From assembly GCF_036924515.1 (NCBI RefSeq), contig NZ_JAZHRR010000001.1, forward strand, positions 3,691,001 through 3,755,000: a stretch of 64,000 nt of DNA, given 5' to 3'. The notes beneath the pieces are model-generated. The model saw nothing but the letters and a program-made list of their open reading frames with translations. It searched no databases and was not told the DNA's origin. How positions within the stretch are numbered: position 1 is the first letter of the stretch; every line of letters starts with the position of its first letter. A program made the position numbers and the translations under genes. This stretch comes from Bradyrhizobium sp. AZCC 1610. GTDB taxonomy: Bacteria > Pseudomonadota > Alphaproteobacteria > Rhizobiales > Xanthobacteraceae. This document shows positions 9,211 to 18,747 of this stretch, piece after piece.

Positions 9211-10497
9211 CTATTGCGCGGCCTTGCTGACCAGCGGCGCACCCTCGGCCAGCACCTTCGCGATATCCTCGCGCTTGCCGGTGACGGCTTTGGTGACGGT
9301 GTCGTTGAACGCCTTGTGCACGGCGGGCCATTGCGGGAAGTAATAGGCTCCGCGCACCTTGTCCGGCGAATCCAGCACCGATTCCTTCAACAACTTCATG
9401 AACGAATCTTCCGCTGCTATTTCCGGCCAGAACTCGGTGTTGGGCGGCGGCGCGCCGGTCGCCTTGAACAGCTTCTTCTGGCCTTCCTTGTCGAGCATCA
9501 TGGCTTCCAGCATCTGCTTGGCGAGCTTCTTGCGCTCCGGCGCGATCGACTTCGGGATCGCCCAGCCCCAGATATCGTCCCAGGCGAACGGCCTGGCCCG
9601 GTTGGGACCGAGCGGGAAGCGCGTGGCGGCCACCTTGCCGGCGATTTTCGACTTGGCCGGATCGTTGAACGTGCCCCACCACAGCGAGTCCGCCACGGTG
9701 AATGCGGCATCGCCCGACATGAATACGGCGTTGCTTTCGTTGCGGTCGTAGGCCGGCATGCCGCGCGGCACGATCTTGTGGGTGTTGATCGCATCCCACC
9801 AATATTCGACGGTCTGCTGCATGCACGGCTCGGTCATGCTGGATTTCCAGCCGGCCGCGGCGAGCTTCGCATTGTCGCGCTCATAGGGCGGCAGCAGCAC
9901 GTCGCAATTGTTGCCCCACATCGACCAGAACCAGCTGAACCAGCTGTTGTTCATCGACATGCCGCCGACATAGCCGAACTTGACCTTGCCGTCCGCCTGC
10001 AGCTTCTTGCTCGAGGTGACGAGTTCTGCCAGCGTCTTCGGCACTTCCTCTGGCTTCACGAGGTCAGAGCGGTAGAAGAACACGCTGAAGGTCTGTCCCA
10101 TCGGCACGACGGTGTTCTGGCCTTGCGCGTTGGCGAACACCACCGGCGCCATACTCCACTTGTCGGCAAATTTGTTCGCCGCGACGTCGTCGGTCGGCTC
10201 CAGCAAATGCGCCCAAGTCTGCCCCCAATCGTCATTGTGCCAGATCACGTCGTACTGATCCGAGTTCGAGGTCAACGATGCCGTCATCTTCTCGACATAG
10301 ACGCCGTAGGAATTCGGCACCTTGACGATCTTGACGCCATTCTTGGCGCCCCAGGCCTCGAACATCGCAATCGAGGCATCCTGGATCGGGCTCGGCTGGT
10401 AGCCGATCCGCAGCTCCTTCACCTGTGCGGCGGCACTACCCGTCGCAGCCACCAAGGCCGCGGTCGCCGCCACGAACCATCTCGCCAGTCCCTGCAT
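9211..10497 (-). CDS. ABC transporter sugar-binding protein
   Basis: 428 residues. A cleavable signal peptide (FVAATAALVAATGSAAAQ, cleaved near residue 24) is followed by a type 1 extracellular solute-binding domain with many Trp residues lining a likely sugar site (FSWFWSMWGNNCD, FAWDDIWGWAIP). It captures substrate in the periplasm and delivers it to the two adjacent permeases. Substrate cannot be read from sequence; a carbohydrate or polyol is most likely from the CUT1-type partners. An 11-bp stem-loop follows the stop codon. Confidence 0.92.
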   Translation of the reverse strand: MQGLARWFVAATAALVAATGSAAAQVKELRIGYQPSPIQDASIAMFEAWGAKNGVKIVKVPNSYGVYVEKMTASLTSNSDQYDVIWHNDDWGQTWAHLLEPTDDVAANKFADKWSMAPVVFANAQGQNTVVPMGQTFSVFFYRSDLVKPEEVPKTLAELVTSSKKLQADGKVKFGYVGGMSMNNSWFSWFWSMWGNNCDVLLPPYERDNAKLAAAGWKSSMTEPCMQQTVEYWWDAINTHKIVPRGMPAYDRNESNAVFMSGDAAFTVADSLWWGTFNDPAKSKIAGKVAATRFPLGPNRARPFAWDDIWGWAIPKSIAPERKKLAKQMLEAMMLDKEGQKKLFKATGAPPPNTEFWPEIAAEDSFMKLLKESVLDSPDKVRGAYYFPQWPAVHKAFNDTVTKAVTGKREDIAKVLAEGAPLVSKAAQ

Positions 10498-10522
10498 AGC
10501 CTCTCCTCCTGTTTTTCCTTGC

Positions 10523-11359
10523 CTAGATCCTCAAACCCCTGATGACGTATTTCTGGCCGAACAATGCGATCAGGAAGGCCGGCACCAGCGCCATCACGGC
10601 GGTCGCAGCCATCAGATTCCAGCGCAGTCCCATCTCGGTGACGAACTGCGCCATCACCACCGTGATCATCGGCACGCGGTTGCCGGTCAGGATCAGCGCG
10701 AACAAAAACTCGTTCCAGGTGAACAGCCAGCACAGCACCGCGAGCGCCGAGATCGCCGGCAGCGCCGAGGGCACCGCGACGCGGATGAAGGCTCCCCATC
10801 GCGTGCAGCCGTCGATCATCGCGGCGTATTCCATCGACGGGTCGATGCCGTCGAAAAAGCCCTTCATCAGCCACGAGAAGAAGCAGATATGCACCGCGAC
10901 ATGGGGCAGCAGCAGTCCGGTATAGGTGTCGTAGATACCCCAGCTTTGCGTCACGAAGTACAGCGGAAGCACCCAGGAGATATAGGGCACGCAGCGGAAC
11001 ACATAGATCGTTCCAAACCAGATCCGCGAGGCCGGCCCGGTGAACCGCGACAGCATGTAGCCGCTCGAGACCGTCACCAGCAGCGAGAACACGGTCGCCA
11101 GCGTCGAGATCAGCGCGCTGTTGAGGAAGGCCCCGACGATCCGGTCGTCGCTCAGCACCTCGGCGAAGCTGCCGAGCGTAAATTCAGTGCCGCGATGAAC
11201 GTAATAGACGCCGGATTCGGGCCGCAGCGAGGTCAGGATCAGCCACAGCACCGGAAACGCGAACGCGAAGCAGATGCCAAACAGCGCCAGCGCGAACAGC
11301 GTCTTGCGGCCCATGGGCGGCAGCCACGGCAGGAATTCGGAGCGCTTCACCATGGGCAT
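10523..11359 (-). CDS. ABC sugar transporter permease, MalG type
   Basis: 278 residues with six membrane helices. The EAA loop that docks on the ATPase reads EYAAMIDGCTRWGAFIRV with the conserved Gly and the following Pro. It pairs with the MalF-type protein encoded 4 nt upstream. Part of a complete CUT1 importer; the operon order puts both permeases before the binding protein, which is less usual. Confidence 0.93.
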   Translation of the reverse strand: MPMVKRSEFLPWLPPMGRKTLFALALFGICFAFAFPVLWLILTSLRPESGVYYVHRGTEFTLGSFAEVLSDDRIVGAFLNSALISTLATVFSLLVTVSSGYMLSRFTGPASRIWFGTIYVFRCVPYISWVLPLYFVTQSWGIYDTYTGLLLPHVAVHICFFSWLMKGFFDGIDPSMEYAAMIDGCTRWGAFIRVAVPSALPAISALAVLCWLFTWNEFLFALILTGNRVPMITVVMAQFVTEMGLRWNLMAATAVMALVPAFLIALFGQKYVIRGLRI

Positions 11360-11363
11360 CGGG

Positions 11364-12272
11364 TCAGGCCTTTGCGATGCGGTCGACGAGGCGGTAGAGC
11401 ACCACGCCGATCACGAGGATGATGAGCCCGCCGATAATCGCCGCCGCCGACCCACGGCCGAGATCGAGGTTGAGGAAGGCGTGCACATAGGCATAGAGGC
11501 TGAACAGCTCGGTTGAGCGGCCCGGCCCGCCGCCGGTCAGCGTCCACACGATATCGAAGGTGCGGAAGGCGTCGATGGCGCGGATCACCACGCACACCAC
11601 GATCACCGGGCGCAGCATCGGCAGCGTCAGGAAACGGAACACGCGCCAGGTGGTGGTGCCGTCGATCGCGGCGGCCTCGAACGGCTCCTTCGGCAGGCTC
11701 TGCAGGCCCGCCAGCAGCAGCAGCGTGAACCACGGCGTCCACAGCCAGATGTCGGTCAGAAGGATGATGCCGAAGGCGCTCCAGCGCTGCACCAGCCATG
11801 GCTGGCCGTCGAGCCCGATCGCTTCCAGCACCACGTTGACGATGCCGAACTGGTCGTTGAAGATCCAGCGGATCATGATCGCGGCGACGACCGGCGCCAC
11901 CATCAGCGGCACCAGCAGGATCGTCTGCACCAGCTTTTGCCCACGAAACGGACGATTGAGCAGCAGCGCGAGCGCCAGCCCCGCCACCAGCGCCCCGGCG
12001 ACGCTGAGCACCATGAACAGGAAGGTGTTCGGCAGCACCACGTAGAGAAATGCCGGATCCGATATCACGGCCACATAGTGGTCGAAGCCGATCCAGGTCT
12101 TTTTGGGATTGTAGAGCGCCCAGTCGCGAAAGCTGGCGTTGGCGCCGATCACGATCGGCACGACCTGAAACAGCAGCAACAACAGCGCAGCCGGCGCGAT
12201 CAGAAGCAGCACGAACCGCTGTTGCTCGCCGAACATGGGACGCCGCGATGCCGACAAGCCCGTTTTCCCCAT
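11364..12272 (-). CDS. ABC sugar transporter permease, MalF type
   Basis: 302 residues, six membrane helices, EAA loop FEAAAIDGTTTWRVFRFLTL. First gene of the importer operon. About 100-190 nt upstream lie closely spaced GCACAATC palindromes, a likely operator, so the operon is probably induced by its substrate. No dedicated sugar regulator is next to it; the nearest regulator gene is ldtR. Confidence 0.93.
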   Translation of the reverse strand: MGKTGLSASRRPMFGEQQRFVLLLIAPAALLLLLFQVVPIVIGANASFRDWALYNPKKTWIGFDHYVAVISDPAFLYVVLPNTFLFMVLSVAGALVAGLALALLLNRPFRGQKLVQTILLVPLMVAPVVAAIMIRWIFNDQFGIVNVVLEAIGLDGQPWLVQRWSAFGIILLTDIWLWTPWFTLLLLAGLQSLPKEPFEAAAIDGTTTWRVFRFLTLPMLRPVIVVCVVIRAIDAFRTFDIVWTLTGGGPGRSTELFSLYAYVHAFLNLDLGRGSAAAIIGGLIILVIGVVLYRLVDRIAKA

Positions 12273-12367
12273 TTGAGCGTCAAGCCGTCACGACTCTTGC
12301 GGCCGGTACGTGCGTGAAGCCTGTATTTTCAGGGAGTATGGGCGGGGCGTCGAAGGCTAGTCAATCC

Positions 12368-12420
12368 GGATTGTGCAAGGGCACAATCGGATTGGTGCGG
12401 AGAGCACAATCGGATTGTGC
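12368..12420. promoter_or_regulatory. Palindromic operator array upstream of the sugar ABC operon
   Basis: A 17-base palindrome GCACAATCGGATTGTGC lies at 12404-12420 (8-base arms around one G). The 14-base unit GCACAATCGGATTG is also at 12381-12394, a second half-perfect site 23 bases away, and GGATTGTGC stands alone at 12368-12376. Three phased half-site groups in front of the malF-type gene suggest cooperative binding by a dimeric repressor or activator. Confidence 0.75.
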
Positions 12421-12473
12421 GAGAGGCAAAGTCAGCGCCGGACGCTCATGCAAAACGTCAACTTGAGGTTCTC

Positions 12474-12522
12474 CAAAAAGCAAAACGCACCGGACCCGGA
12501 AAACCGGGGCCGATGCGCTTTC
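12474..12522 (-). terminator. Probable Rho-independent terminator of ldtR
   Basis: Read on the minus strand, a long hairpin (arms AAAGCGCATCGG and CCGGTGCGTTTT with an inner CCCGG/CCGGG stem and a TTTT loop) is followed by GCTTTTTGG. It lies about 120 nt past the ldtR stop and before the sugar operon operator, separating the two units. Confidence 0.6.
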
Positions 12523-12578
12523 AGCAGGGCTTACTGCCTTGCCAGTTCATTGTCCGCTCTTTGGTCGCCGGTCTTCTC

Positions 12579-12608
12579 GATCATGATCCGACACGTCGGA
12601 TCATGATC
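12579..12608. repeat. 30-base near-perfect palindrome
   Basis: Arms GATCATGATCCGAC and GTCGGATCATGATC, 14 bases each, separated by AC. It lies 33 nt past the end of ldtR. It could be an RNA hairpin at the 3' end of ldtR or a dispersed rhizobial palindrome; GATCATGATCCG-type sequences are common in such genomes. Confidence 0.7.
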
Positions 12609-12641
12609 TGGCCGGCTTGACCGCGAGCGGAAAAGAAATTC

Positions 12642-13157
12642 TCAGAGCCGATAGAGGATCTGGTCGGTCCAGAACCGCTCGAGCCGGTGCAGCGACTTGT
12701 TCAGCGTCGCGAACTCTTCGTTCGAGATGCCGCCGACCTGCTCCACCGTCTTGACGTGCTTCTGGTAGAGCGCATCGACGATCTTGCGGATTTCCTGGCC
12801 CTGCGCGGTCAAGCGAATGCGGACCGACCGGCGATCAACGCGCGAGCGCTGGTGATCGAGGAAGCCGAGCTCGACGAGCTTCTTCAGGTTATAGGAGACG
12901 TTGGAGCCGAGGTAGTAACCGCGCGTGCGCAGCTCGCCCGCGGTCAGCTCCTTGTCGCCGATGTTATAGAGCAGCAATGCCTGCACCGAATTGATGTCGG
13001 CGCGGCCGCGGCGATCGAATTCGTCCTTGATGACGTCGAGTAGCCGGCGGTGAAGCCGCTCCACCAAAGTCAAAGCTTCCAGATAGAGCGGCTGCACCGG
13101 AGCTTGACCGGCAGAGCGTTCAGCGGTTTCCACCGCCGTTGCAACGGCTTTGATCAT
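12642..13157 (-). CDS. ldtR: LdtR-type MarR family regulator
   Basis: 171 residues with a winged-helix domain (about 45-140: ELTAGELRTRGYYLGSNVSY is the recognition region, then the wing HQRSRVDRRSVRIRL). It matches the rhizobial LdtR group, which controls L,D-transpeptidase and osmotic or cell-wall stress genes in Liberibacter and Sinorhizobium. TTTCGAC is repeated 10 bases apart at 13179-13195, just upstream of the start, and may be an autoregulatory site. A DUF6163-type gene and hemB follow nearby, the usual neighbourhood. Confidence 0.85.
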   Translation of the reverse strand: MIKAVATAVETAERSAGQAPVQPLYLEALTLVERLHRRLLDVIKDEFDRRGRADINSVQALLLYNIGDKELTAGELRTRGYYLGSNVSYNLKKLVELGFLDHQRSRVDRRSVRIRLTAQGQEIRKIVDALYQKHVKTVEQVGGISNEEFATLNKSLHRLERFWTDQILYRL

Positions 13158-13664
13158 GACACTTCCCCTGTCGTCGTTTTTCGACTTATTTCGACGAAAC
13201 TTCTGTCCCGCCTGATAGGTTCAACTTAAGGGGGCGGTTTGAAGATCCGCTTAAATAAGAGAATAAAGAGATCATGAATTTAAGACAGTGAATCGTCGAT
13301 TAAGCCCATGGATAAAGGGCTTTTCGCAACCCTTCATTGACGGTGAAGGCCGCCTGTTCACGCTTCGTCTGCATGCCCTGTCACATTCGGAAACAGGTGC
13401 GCCTGAAATCGAAACGCTCGCGTAACAGGTGTGGTCGAACCCTTTACGGCCCTTAACGGTGACTGAAACGTTACCGGAAAAATTTTTGAAAATTGTACGG
13501 GATCGCGACGCGGTTTCTGCACGTGAATGGATTATGGCAAGAAACTGACAGGTTGCGCTTCTCTTCTTCTCCTTCTCCCCGCGCTTGCAGGGAGAAGGTC
13601 GGGATGAGGGGCTCTATCCACGCATCCGACTCGCGGTGAGACCCCTCGCACCGGAGCAAGCCCC
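13158..13664. other. Intergenic region upstream of ldtR
   Basis: About 500 bases with no gene. Near ldtR is the TTTCGAC direct repeat. An AT-richer part (13230-13300) probably holds the ldtR promoter. At 13566-13610 a CTTCTCCTTCTCCCCGCGC and GCAGGGAGAAGG inverted pair belongs to a repeat type common in Bradyrhizobium. Confidence 0.55.
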
Positions 13665-14138
13665 CTACGGCGGACGTTCGCGCGCGGCCATCCAGGCGAG
13701 CGCCAGATACGCCGCCAGCATCATGGCTTCGAATCCCACGACTGTGAGGCTGCCGCCATAGATGCCCGGAAACATCAGTTCGATCACCGCCATCGACACG
13801 ACGGTGGTGAGCCACACCACCGCGCCCCAGGGCGTCGCGAGCCACAGCCCGACGGCGGCGACGAGTTCGATCACGGCGAAATAGACGGTCGCGGTCTGCC
13901 AGGCCATCGACTGGTTCTCGAACGCCTCTTCCTCGCCGCCGATGAATCCCGTCACCTGCGCCCAGTGGTACAGGCCCTTCAGGATCGAGATAACCGCCAT
14001 GATGCGCAGGAACAGCACCAGCCGCCGCGTCCAGACATTCTCGTCGGGCTCGATCCGCTCCGACGACATTGCCGCCATCGACATCGCGTTGTCCCTACCC
14101 TTGTCCCGCCCCTGATCGCGCGCCGAAGTATCAGACAT
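13665..14138 (-). CDS. DUF6163-like membrane protein
   Basis: 157 residues. A polar N-terminus (about 1-38) with many Arg, Asp and Met residues precedes four hydrophobic helices. Family name given from its position between ldtR and hemB and its topology, which match DUF6163 proteins of Hyphomicrobiales. Function unknown; the link to ldtR suggests a cell-envelope role. It is transcribed away from hemB. Confidence 0.72.
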   Translation of the reverse strand: MSDTSARDQGRDKGRDNAMSMAAMSSERIEPDENVWTRRLVLFLRIMAVISILKGLYHWAQVTGFIGGEEEAFENQSMAWQTATVYFAVIELVAAVGLWLATPWGAVVWLTTVVSMAVIELMFPGIYGGSLTVVGFEAMMLAAYLALAWMAARERPP

Positions 14139-14275
14139 GGAAGCTGACCTCGGAATCGGGGCTCAACGCGGGCTGGAATGTCCTCATGGCCCATGTCTTG
14201 GCCCGCCGGGACGGTAAAATCAATTGCCGATGAGACAGATCAAGGCGCGGTGACGGGACACCTTCAAGGTGCTAG

Positions 14276-15385
<1,110 letters not shown>

Positions 15386-15401
15386 GTCTCTGCCGTCTCC
15401 A

Positions 15402-15514
15402 CGTCATTGCGAGCGAAGCGAAGCAATCCATCGTGCGGCAGATCGGATAGATGGATCGCTTCGTCGCTGACGCTCCCTTGCGCAAACGCTTCGCGTTTGT
15501 CGCAGGCAATGACG
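15402..15514. repeat. Inverted repeat, CGTCATTGCGAGCG family
   Basis: Outer arms CGTCATTGC and GCAATGACG; inside, GAAGCGAAGCAATCCATC pairs with GATGGATCGCTTCGTC. Another copy is at 60263-60352 and a fragment at about 3213. It lies 17 nt past the hemB stop and could form a long hairpin in the transcript. Confidence 0.8.
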
Positions 15515-15636
15515 GGGTGAAAGTCGGGCGTTCCCCCACCCGCAATATTGCGGCGCGTTAATGGTCACAGGCCCTTGGCGAGCGCGCGGCCGGTTCCCAT
15601 GTCACGGGTCGGGAATATCGGCCTGGAGGACGGACC

Positions 15637-16206
15637 ATGTCTTATAGCGGCTCTGGCAATACTGGCGGCGCTTCAAATGCCGGCGGCGCCTGGCGGAACG
15701 ACGGTGGGGTGCCACCGCATGCGTTCGATCCCGATTTGCAGCCGGAACTGTTTCGCGGCGTGCTGACGCGGCGGGTGTTTGCGTTCCTGATCGACCTCGT
15801 CGTGCTGTCTATCCCAGTGATCCTTGGCTACATCTTCATTTTCGTGTTCGGCGTGGTCACGCTCGGGCTCGGCTGGATGCTGTTCTGGCTGGCGTGGCCG
15901 GCCACGATCGTGTGGGCGATCGTCTATTACGGTGCCTCGATCGGCGGTCCCCACTCGGCCACCATGGGCATGCGCGCGATGGATCTGGAACTGCGCACCT
16001 GGTACGGCGCACCGGGCTATTTCGTGCTCGGCGCCTGCCATGCCGTGCTGTACTGGGTCTCGATCTCGTTCCTGACGCCGCTGGTGCTGCTGGTCGGCTT
16101 GTTCACCAGCCGCCGCCGGCTACTGCACGACATCATCCTGGGAACCGTGGTGATCAACAGCTCGGTTCGCACCCAGGTAGCGCCTTCGGCACGCAGCAGC
16201 TACTGA
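15637..16206 (+). CDS. RDD family membrane protein
   Basis: 189 residues. A Gly/Asn-rich N-terminus is followed by the RDD domain: RVFAFLIDLVVLSIPVI carries the Arg and first Asp and RRRLLHDIILGTVVI the C-terminal Asp, with three to four membrane helices. RDD proteins are proposed ion exchangers or chaperoned membrane proteins; no specific role can be read here. A GGAGGACGG segment lies 5 nt before the ATG. A terminator-like hairpin follows at 16255-16303. Confidence 0.88.
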   Translation: MSYSGSGNTGGASNAGGAWRNDGGVPPHAFDPDLQPELFRGVLTRRVFAFLIDLVVLSIPVILGYIFIFVFGVVTLGLGWMLFWLAWPATIVWAIVYYGASIGGPHSATMGMRAMDLELRTWYGAPGYFVLGACHAVLYWVSISFLTPLVLLVGLFTSRRRLLHDIILGTVVINSSVRTQVAPSARSSY

Positions 16207-16254
16207 GCGAGCAGCAAACTGTAATTGACCGTCAGCCCTCGGGGCGCGATGTTA

Positions 16255-16303
16255 GAGCCGGTCGGGCCTGGAAATGAAATCAGGGCCGGGCCGGCGCTTT
16301 TTC
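16255..16303 (+). terminator. Terminator-like hairpin after the RDD gene
   Basis: GAGCCGGTCGGGCCTG and CAGGGCCGGGCCGGC form an imperfect GC stem around an A-rich loop, followed by CTTTTTCGTTTT. Confidence 0.65.
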
Positions 16304-16370
16304 GTTTTGAGGCGTTTTCTTAACGGGAAAGCGCTATGATTGATTTGTTTCGGAGGCCTGACGACCCGAC

Positions 16371-17147
16371 GTGACCCAACACTCGCGTGACACCCCGCAA
16401 TTCTACCTGACGGCGCCCTCGCCCTGCCCCTATTTGCCGGGCCGGCACGAGCGCAAGGTGTTCACGCATCTGGTCGGCGACAAGGCCGGCGACCTCAACG
16501 ACCTGCTGACCCATGGCGGCTTCCGCCGCAGCCAGTCGATCGCCTACCGCCCGGCCTGCGACCAGTGCCGCGCCTGCGTTTCCGTGCGCGTCGTCGCCAA
16601 CGAATTCCGTCCCTCGCGCAATTTCAAGAAAGTCCTGGCGCGCAATTCCGACATCGTCGGCGAACAGCGCAGCGCCGTGCCGACGTCGGAGCAATATTCG
16701 GTGTTCCGCGCCTATCTCGACAGACGGCATCGCCACGGCGGCATGGCCGACATGACGGTGCTCGACTACGCGATGATGGTGGAGGACAGCCATGTCGAGA
16801 CCCGCATCATCGAATACCGCAAGCGCGGCGTCGATACCGGCATCACCGGGCGCGGCGAGGAACTGATCGCGGTGGCGCTGACGGATGTGCTCAGCGACGG
16901 GCTGTCGATGGTGTATTCGTTCTTCGAGCCGTCGCAGGAGAGCCGCTCGCTCGGCACCTTCATGATCCTCGATCACATCACCCGCGCGCGCAGACTGGGG
17001 CTGCCTTACGTCTATCTCGGCTACTGGATCGAAGGCTCCAAGAAGATGGACTACAAGGGCCGCTTCCTGCCGCAGCAGCGGCTGGCGCCATCAGGATGGC
17101 TGCGAGTGGACGCATCGGGTGAAATGCTGTCCGAGCCGCAGGATTGA
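16371..17147 (+). CDS. bpt: Aspartate/glutamate leucyltransferase (Bpt)
   Basis: 258 residues. Transfers Leu from charged tRNA to N-terminal Asp or Glu, marking proteins for ClpS/ClpAP degradation (bacterial N-degron pathway). Family hallmarks are the N-terminal [17 protein letters not shown], the Cys-rich [15 protein letters not shown], and the acyltransferase-like [20 protein letters not shown] and [15 protein letters not shown]. It starts with GTG at 16371; the family's conserved TPQFYLT begins seven residues in, which supports this choice. Confidence 0.93.
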   Translation: MTQHSRDTPQFYLTAPSPCPYLPGRHERKVFTHLVGDKAGDLNDLLTHGGFRRSQSIAYRPACDQCRACVSVRVVANEFRPSRNFKKVLARNSDIVGEQRSAVPTSEQYSVFRAYLDRRHRHGGMADMTVLDYAMMVEDSHVETRIIEYRKRGVDTGITGRGEELIAVALTDVLSDGLSMVYSFFEPSQESRSLGTFMILDHITRARRLGLPYVYLGYWIEGSKKMDYKGRFLPQQRLAPSGWLRVDASGEMLSEPQD

Positions 17148-17156
17148 GGAATTCTC

Positions 17157-17234
17157 GTAGCCCGGATGGAGCGCAGCGAAATCCGGGGCCGCTAGCCAAG
17201 AATCCCGGATTGCGCTGCGCTCCATCCGGGCTAC
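17157..17234. repeat. Inverted repeat, GTAGCCCGGATGGAGCG family
   Basis: Arms GTAGCCCGGATGGAGCGCAG and CTGCGCTCCATCCGGGCTAC are nearly perfectly complementary over about 30 bases. It fills the gap between the convergent bpt and mntH genes and may act as a two-way terminator. Confidence 0.82.
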
Positions 17235-17243
17235 GAACCTACC

Positions 17244-18626
17244 TCACCCGAAAAACGTCTCGAACAGCAGCTTCACGTTCAGCGCGACGATCACCCCCGC
17301 GACGATCCAGGCAACGGCCGCCACCGAACGCGAGATTACAAAATCGCCCATCTTGCGGCGGTCGGAAACGAACTTCACCAGCGGGATCACCGCGAACGGC
17401 AATTGCATCGACAGCACGACCTGGCTGAAAACCAAAAGCTGGCTGGTGCCGCGCTCGCCATAGATCGCGGTGACGATCACGACGGGAACGATGGCGACGC
17501 CACGCGTCAGCAGCCGCCGCGCCCAGCTCGGCAGGCGCAGGTGCAAAAAGCCTTCCATCACGATCTGGCCGGCCAGCGTCGCCGTCACCGTCGAGTTGAG
17601 ACCGGAGGCGAGCAGCGCGACCGCAAACAAGGTCGAGGCTATCCCGAGACCCAGCAGCGGCGACAGCAGTTCAAACGCCTGGCCGATCTCGGCGACCTCG
17701 GTCCGGCCGGTCGCATGGAAGGTCGCGGCGGCGACGATCAGGATCGCGGCATTGATGGACAGCGCCAGCATCAGCGCGACGGTCGAATCCGTGGTCGCCC
17801 ATTTGATCGCCTCGCGGCGGCCTTCGTTCGTGCGCTCATAGGCGCGGGTCTGCACGATCGAGGAGTGCAGATAGAGATTATGCGGCATCACGGTGGCGCC
17901 GATGATGCCGATGGCGATGTAGAGCATCTCCGGATTGGTGACGATCTCGGTCGACGGCATAAAGCCCTTCAAGACCGCGGCCACCGGCGGCGCCGCGGCC
18001 GTGATCTGGATCGCAAAGCAGACCGCGATCACGATCAACAGCGAGATGACGAAGGCTTCGAGGAAGCGAAAGCCCTTGTTCATCAACAGCAGCAACAGGA
18101 AGGCATCGAGCGCGGTGATCAGCGCACCGCCGATCAGGGGGATGCCGAACAGAAGTTTTAGCGCGATCGCGGTGCCGATCACTTCCGCCAGGTCGCAGGC
18201 GATGATCGCGGCCTCGCAGGCCACCCAGAGCAGGAAGTTGACAGGCCGGGAAAAGCTGGCGCGGCAGGCCTGGGCGAGATCGCGGTTGGTGACGATGCCA
18301 AGCCGCGCGGCGAGCGCCTGCAAGAGGATCGCCATCAGGTTCGACAGCAGGATCACCGACAGCAGCGTGTAACCGAACTTCGAACCGCCCGCGAGGTCGG
18401 TGGCCCAGTTGCCGGGATCCATGTAGCCGACCGAAACTAGGTAACCCGGGCCAAGAAACGCGAGCAGACGTCGAACCCAATGCCCGCCAAAGGGCACCAA
18501 GATGGAGGAGTTGACCTCGGGCAGACTCAGCTGGGTGCCAGCGGCAGCGTCAGCGCGCCAGCCGTCCTCATTCGGAGCGGTCCCAGTCGGGGTCGCCGGG
18601 CTCAATTCGGTGGTTCGTGCATCCAT
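17244..18626 (-). CDS. mntH: Nramp-type Mn2+ transporter
   Basis: 460 residues, about 11 membrane helices. Helix 1 carries MDPGNWATD, the DPGN metal-binding motif, and helix 6 has MPHNLYLHS, whose Met and His complete the site, so a proton-coupled Mn2+ importer is expected. In Bradyrhizobium japonicum MntH is the main Mn2+ importer and is repressed by the Fur-family regulator Mur. A TTGCAA palindrome lies 28 nt upstream of the chosen start (18624-18626, MDARTTEL). A longer in-frame start would place this palindrome inside the coding region. Confidence 0.92.
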   Translation of the reverse strand: MDARTTELSPATPTGTAPNEDGWRADAAAGTQLSLPEVNSSILVPFGGHWVRRLLAFLGPGYLVSVGYMDPGNWATDLAGGSKFGYTLLSVILLSNLMAILLQALAARLGIVTNRDLAQACRASFSRPVNFLLWVACEAAIIACDLAEVIGTAIALKLLFGIPLIGGALITALDAFLLLLLMNKGFRFLEAFVISLLIVIAVCFAIQITAAAPPVAAVLKGFMPSTEIVTNPEMLYIAIGIIGATVMPHNLYLHSSIVQTRAYERTNEGRREAIKWATTDSTVALMLALSINAAILIVAAATFHATGRTEVAEIGQAFELLSPLLGLGIASTLFAVALLASGLNSTVTATLAGQIVMEGFLHLRLPSWARRLLTRGVAIVPVVIVTAIYGERGTSQLLVFSQVVLSMQLPFAVIPLVKFVSDRRKMGDFVISRSVAAVAWIVAGVIVALNVKLLFETFFG

Positions 18627-18653
18627 CTCAACCAGATGGGTGAGATAGATTTT

Positions 18654-18673
18654 ATTGCAACTCATTTGCAACT
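18654..18673. promoter_or_regulatory. Putative Mur (Mn-responsive Fur-family) box at mntH
   Basis: ATTGCAACTCATTTGCAACT contains TTGCAA on both sides of a 5-base centre (17-base palindrome TTGCAA-N5-TTGCAA). It lies between the divergent mntH and tnpB-like/pspA genes. Mur boxes of rhizobia and Brucella are TGCAA-rich palindromes, and mntH is a known Mur target, so this assignment is reasonable. A related site precedes the peroxidase at 22447-22501. Confidence 0.65.
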
Positions 18674-18747
18674 GCATCTAGCGATCACGAAAATGATACC
18701 GGCGCCCTGACTGGTAAAGTACTGAAGAAGTGCTTTATGATAATCGC

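Noticed and set aside
8554..10542. 662-codon plus-strand frame opposite the sugar ABC genes
   Set aside because: Antisense to an ATPase and binding protein with intact motifs.
18627..18747. Manganese riboswitch (yybP-ykoY) upstream of mntH
   Set aside because: The leader is only a short stretch with a DNA palindrome; no three-way junction pattern.
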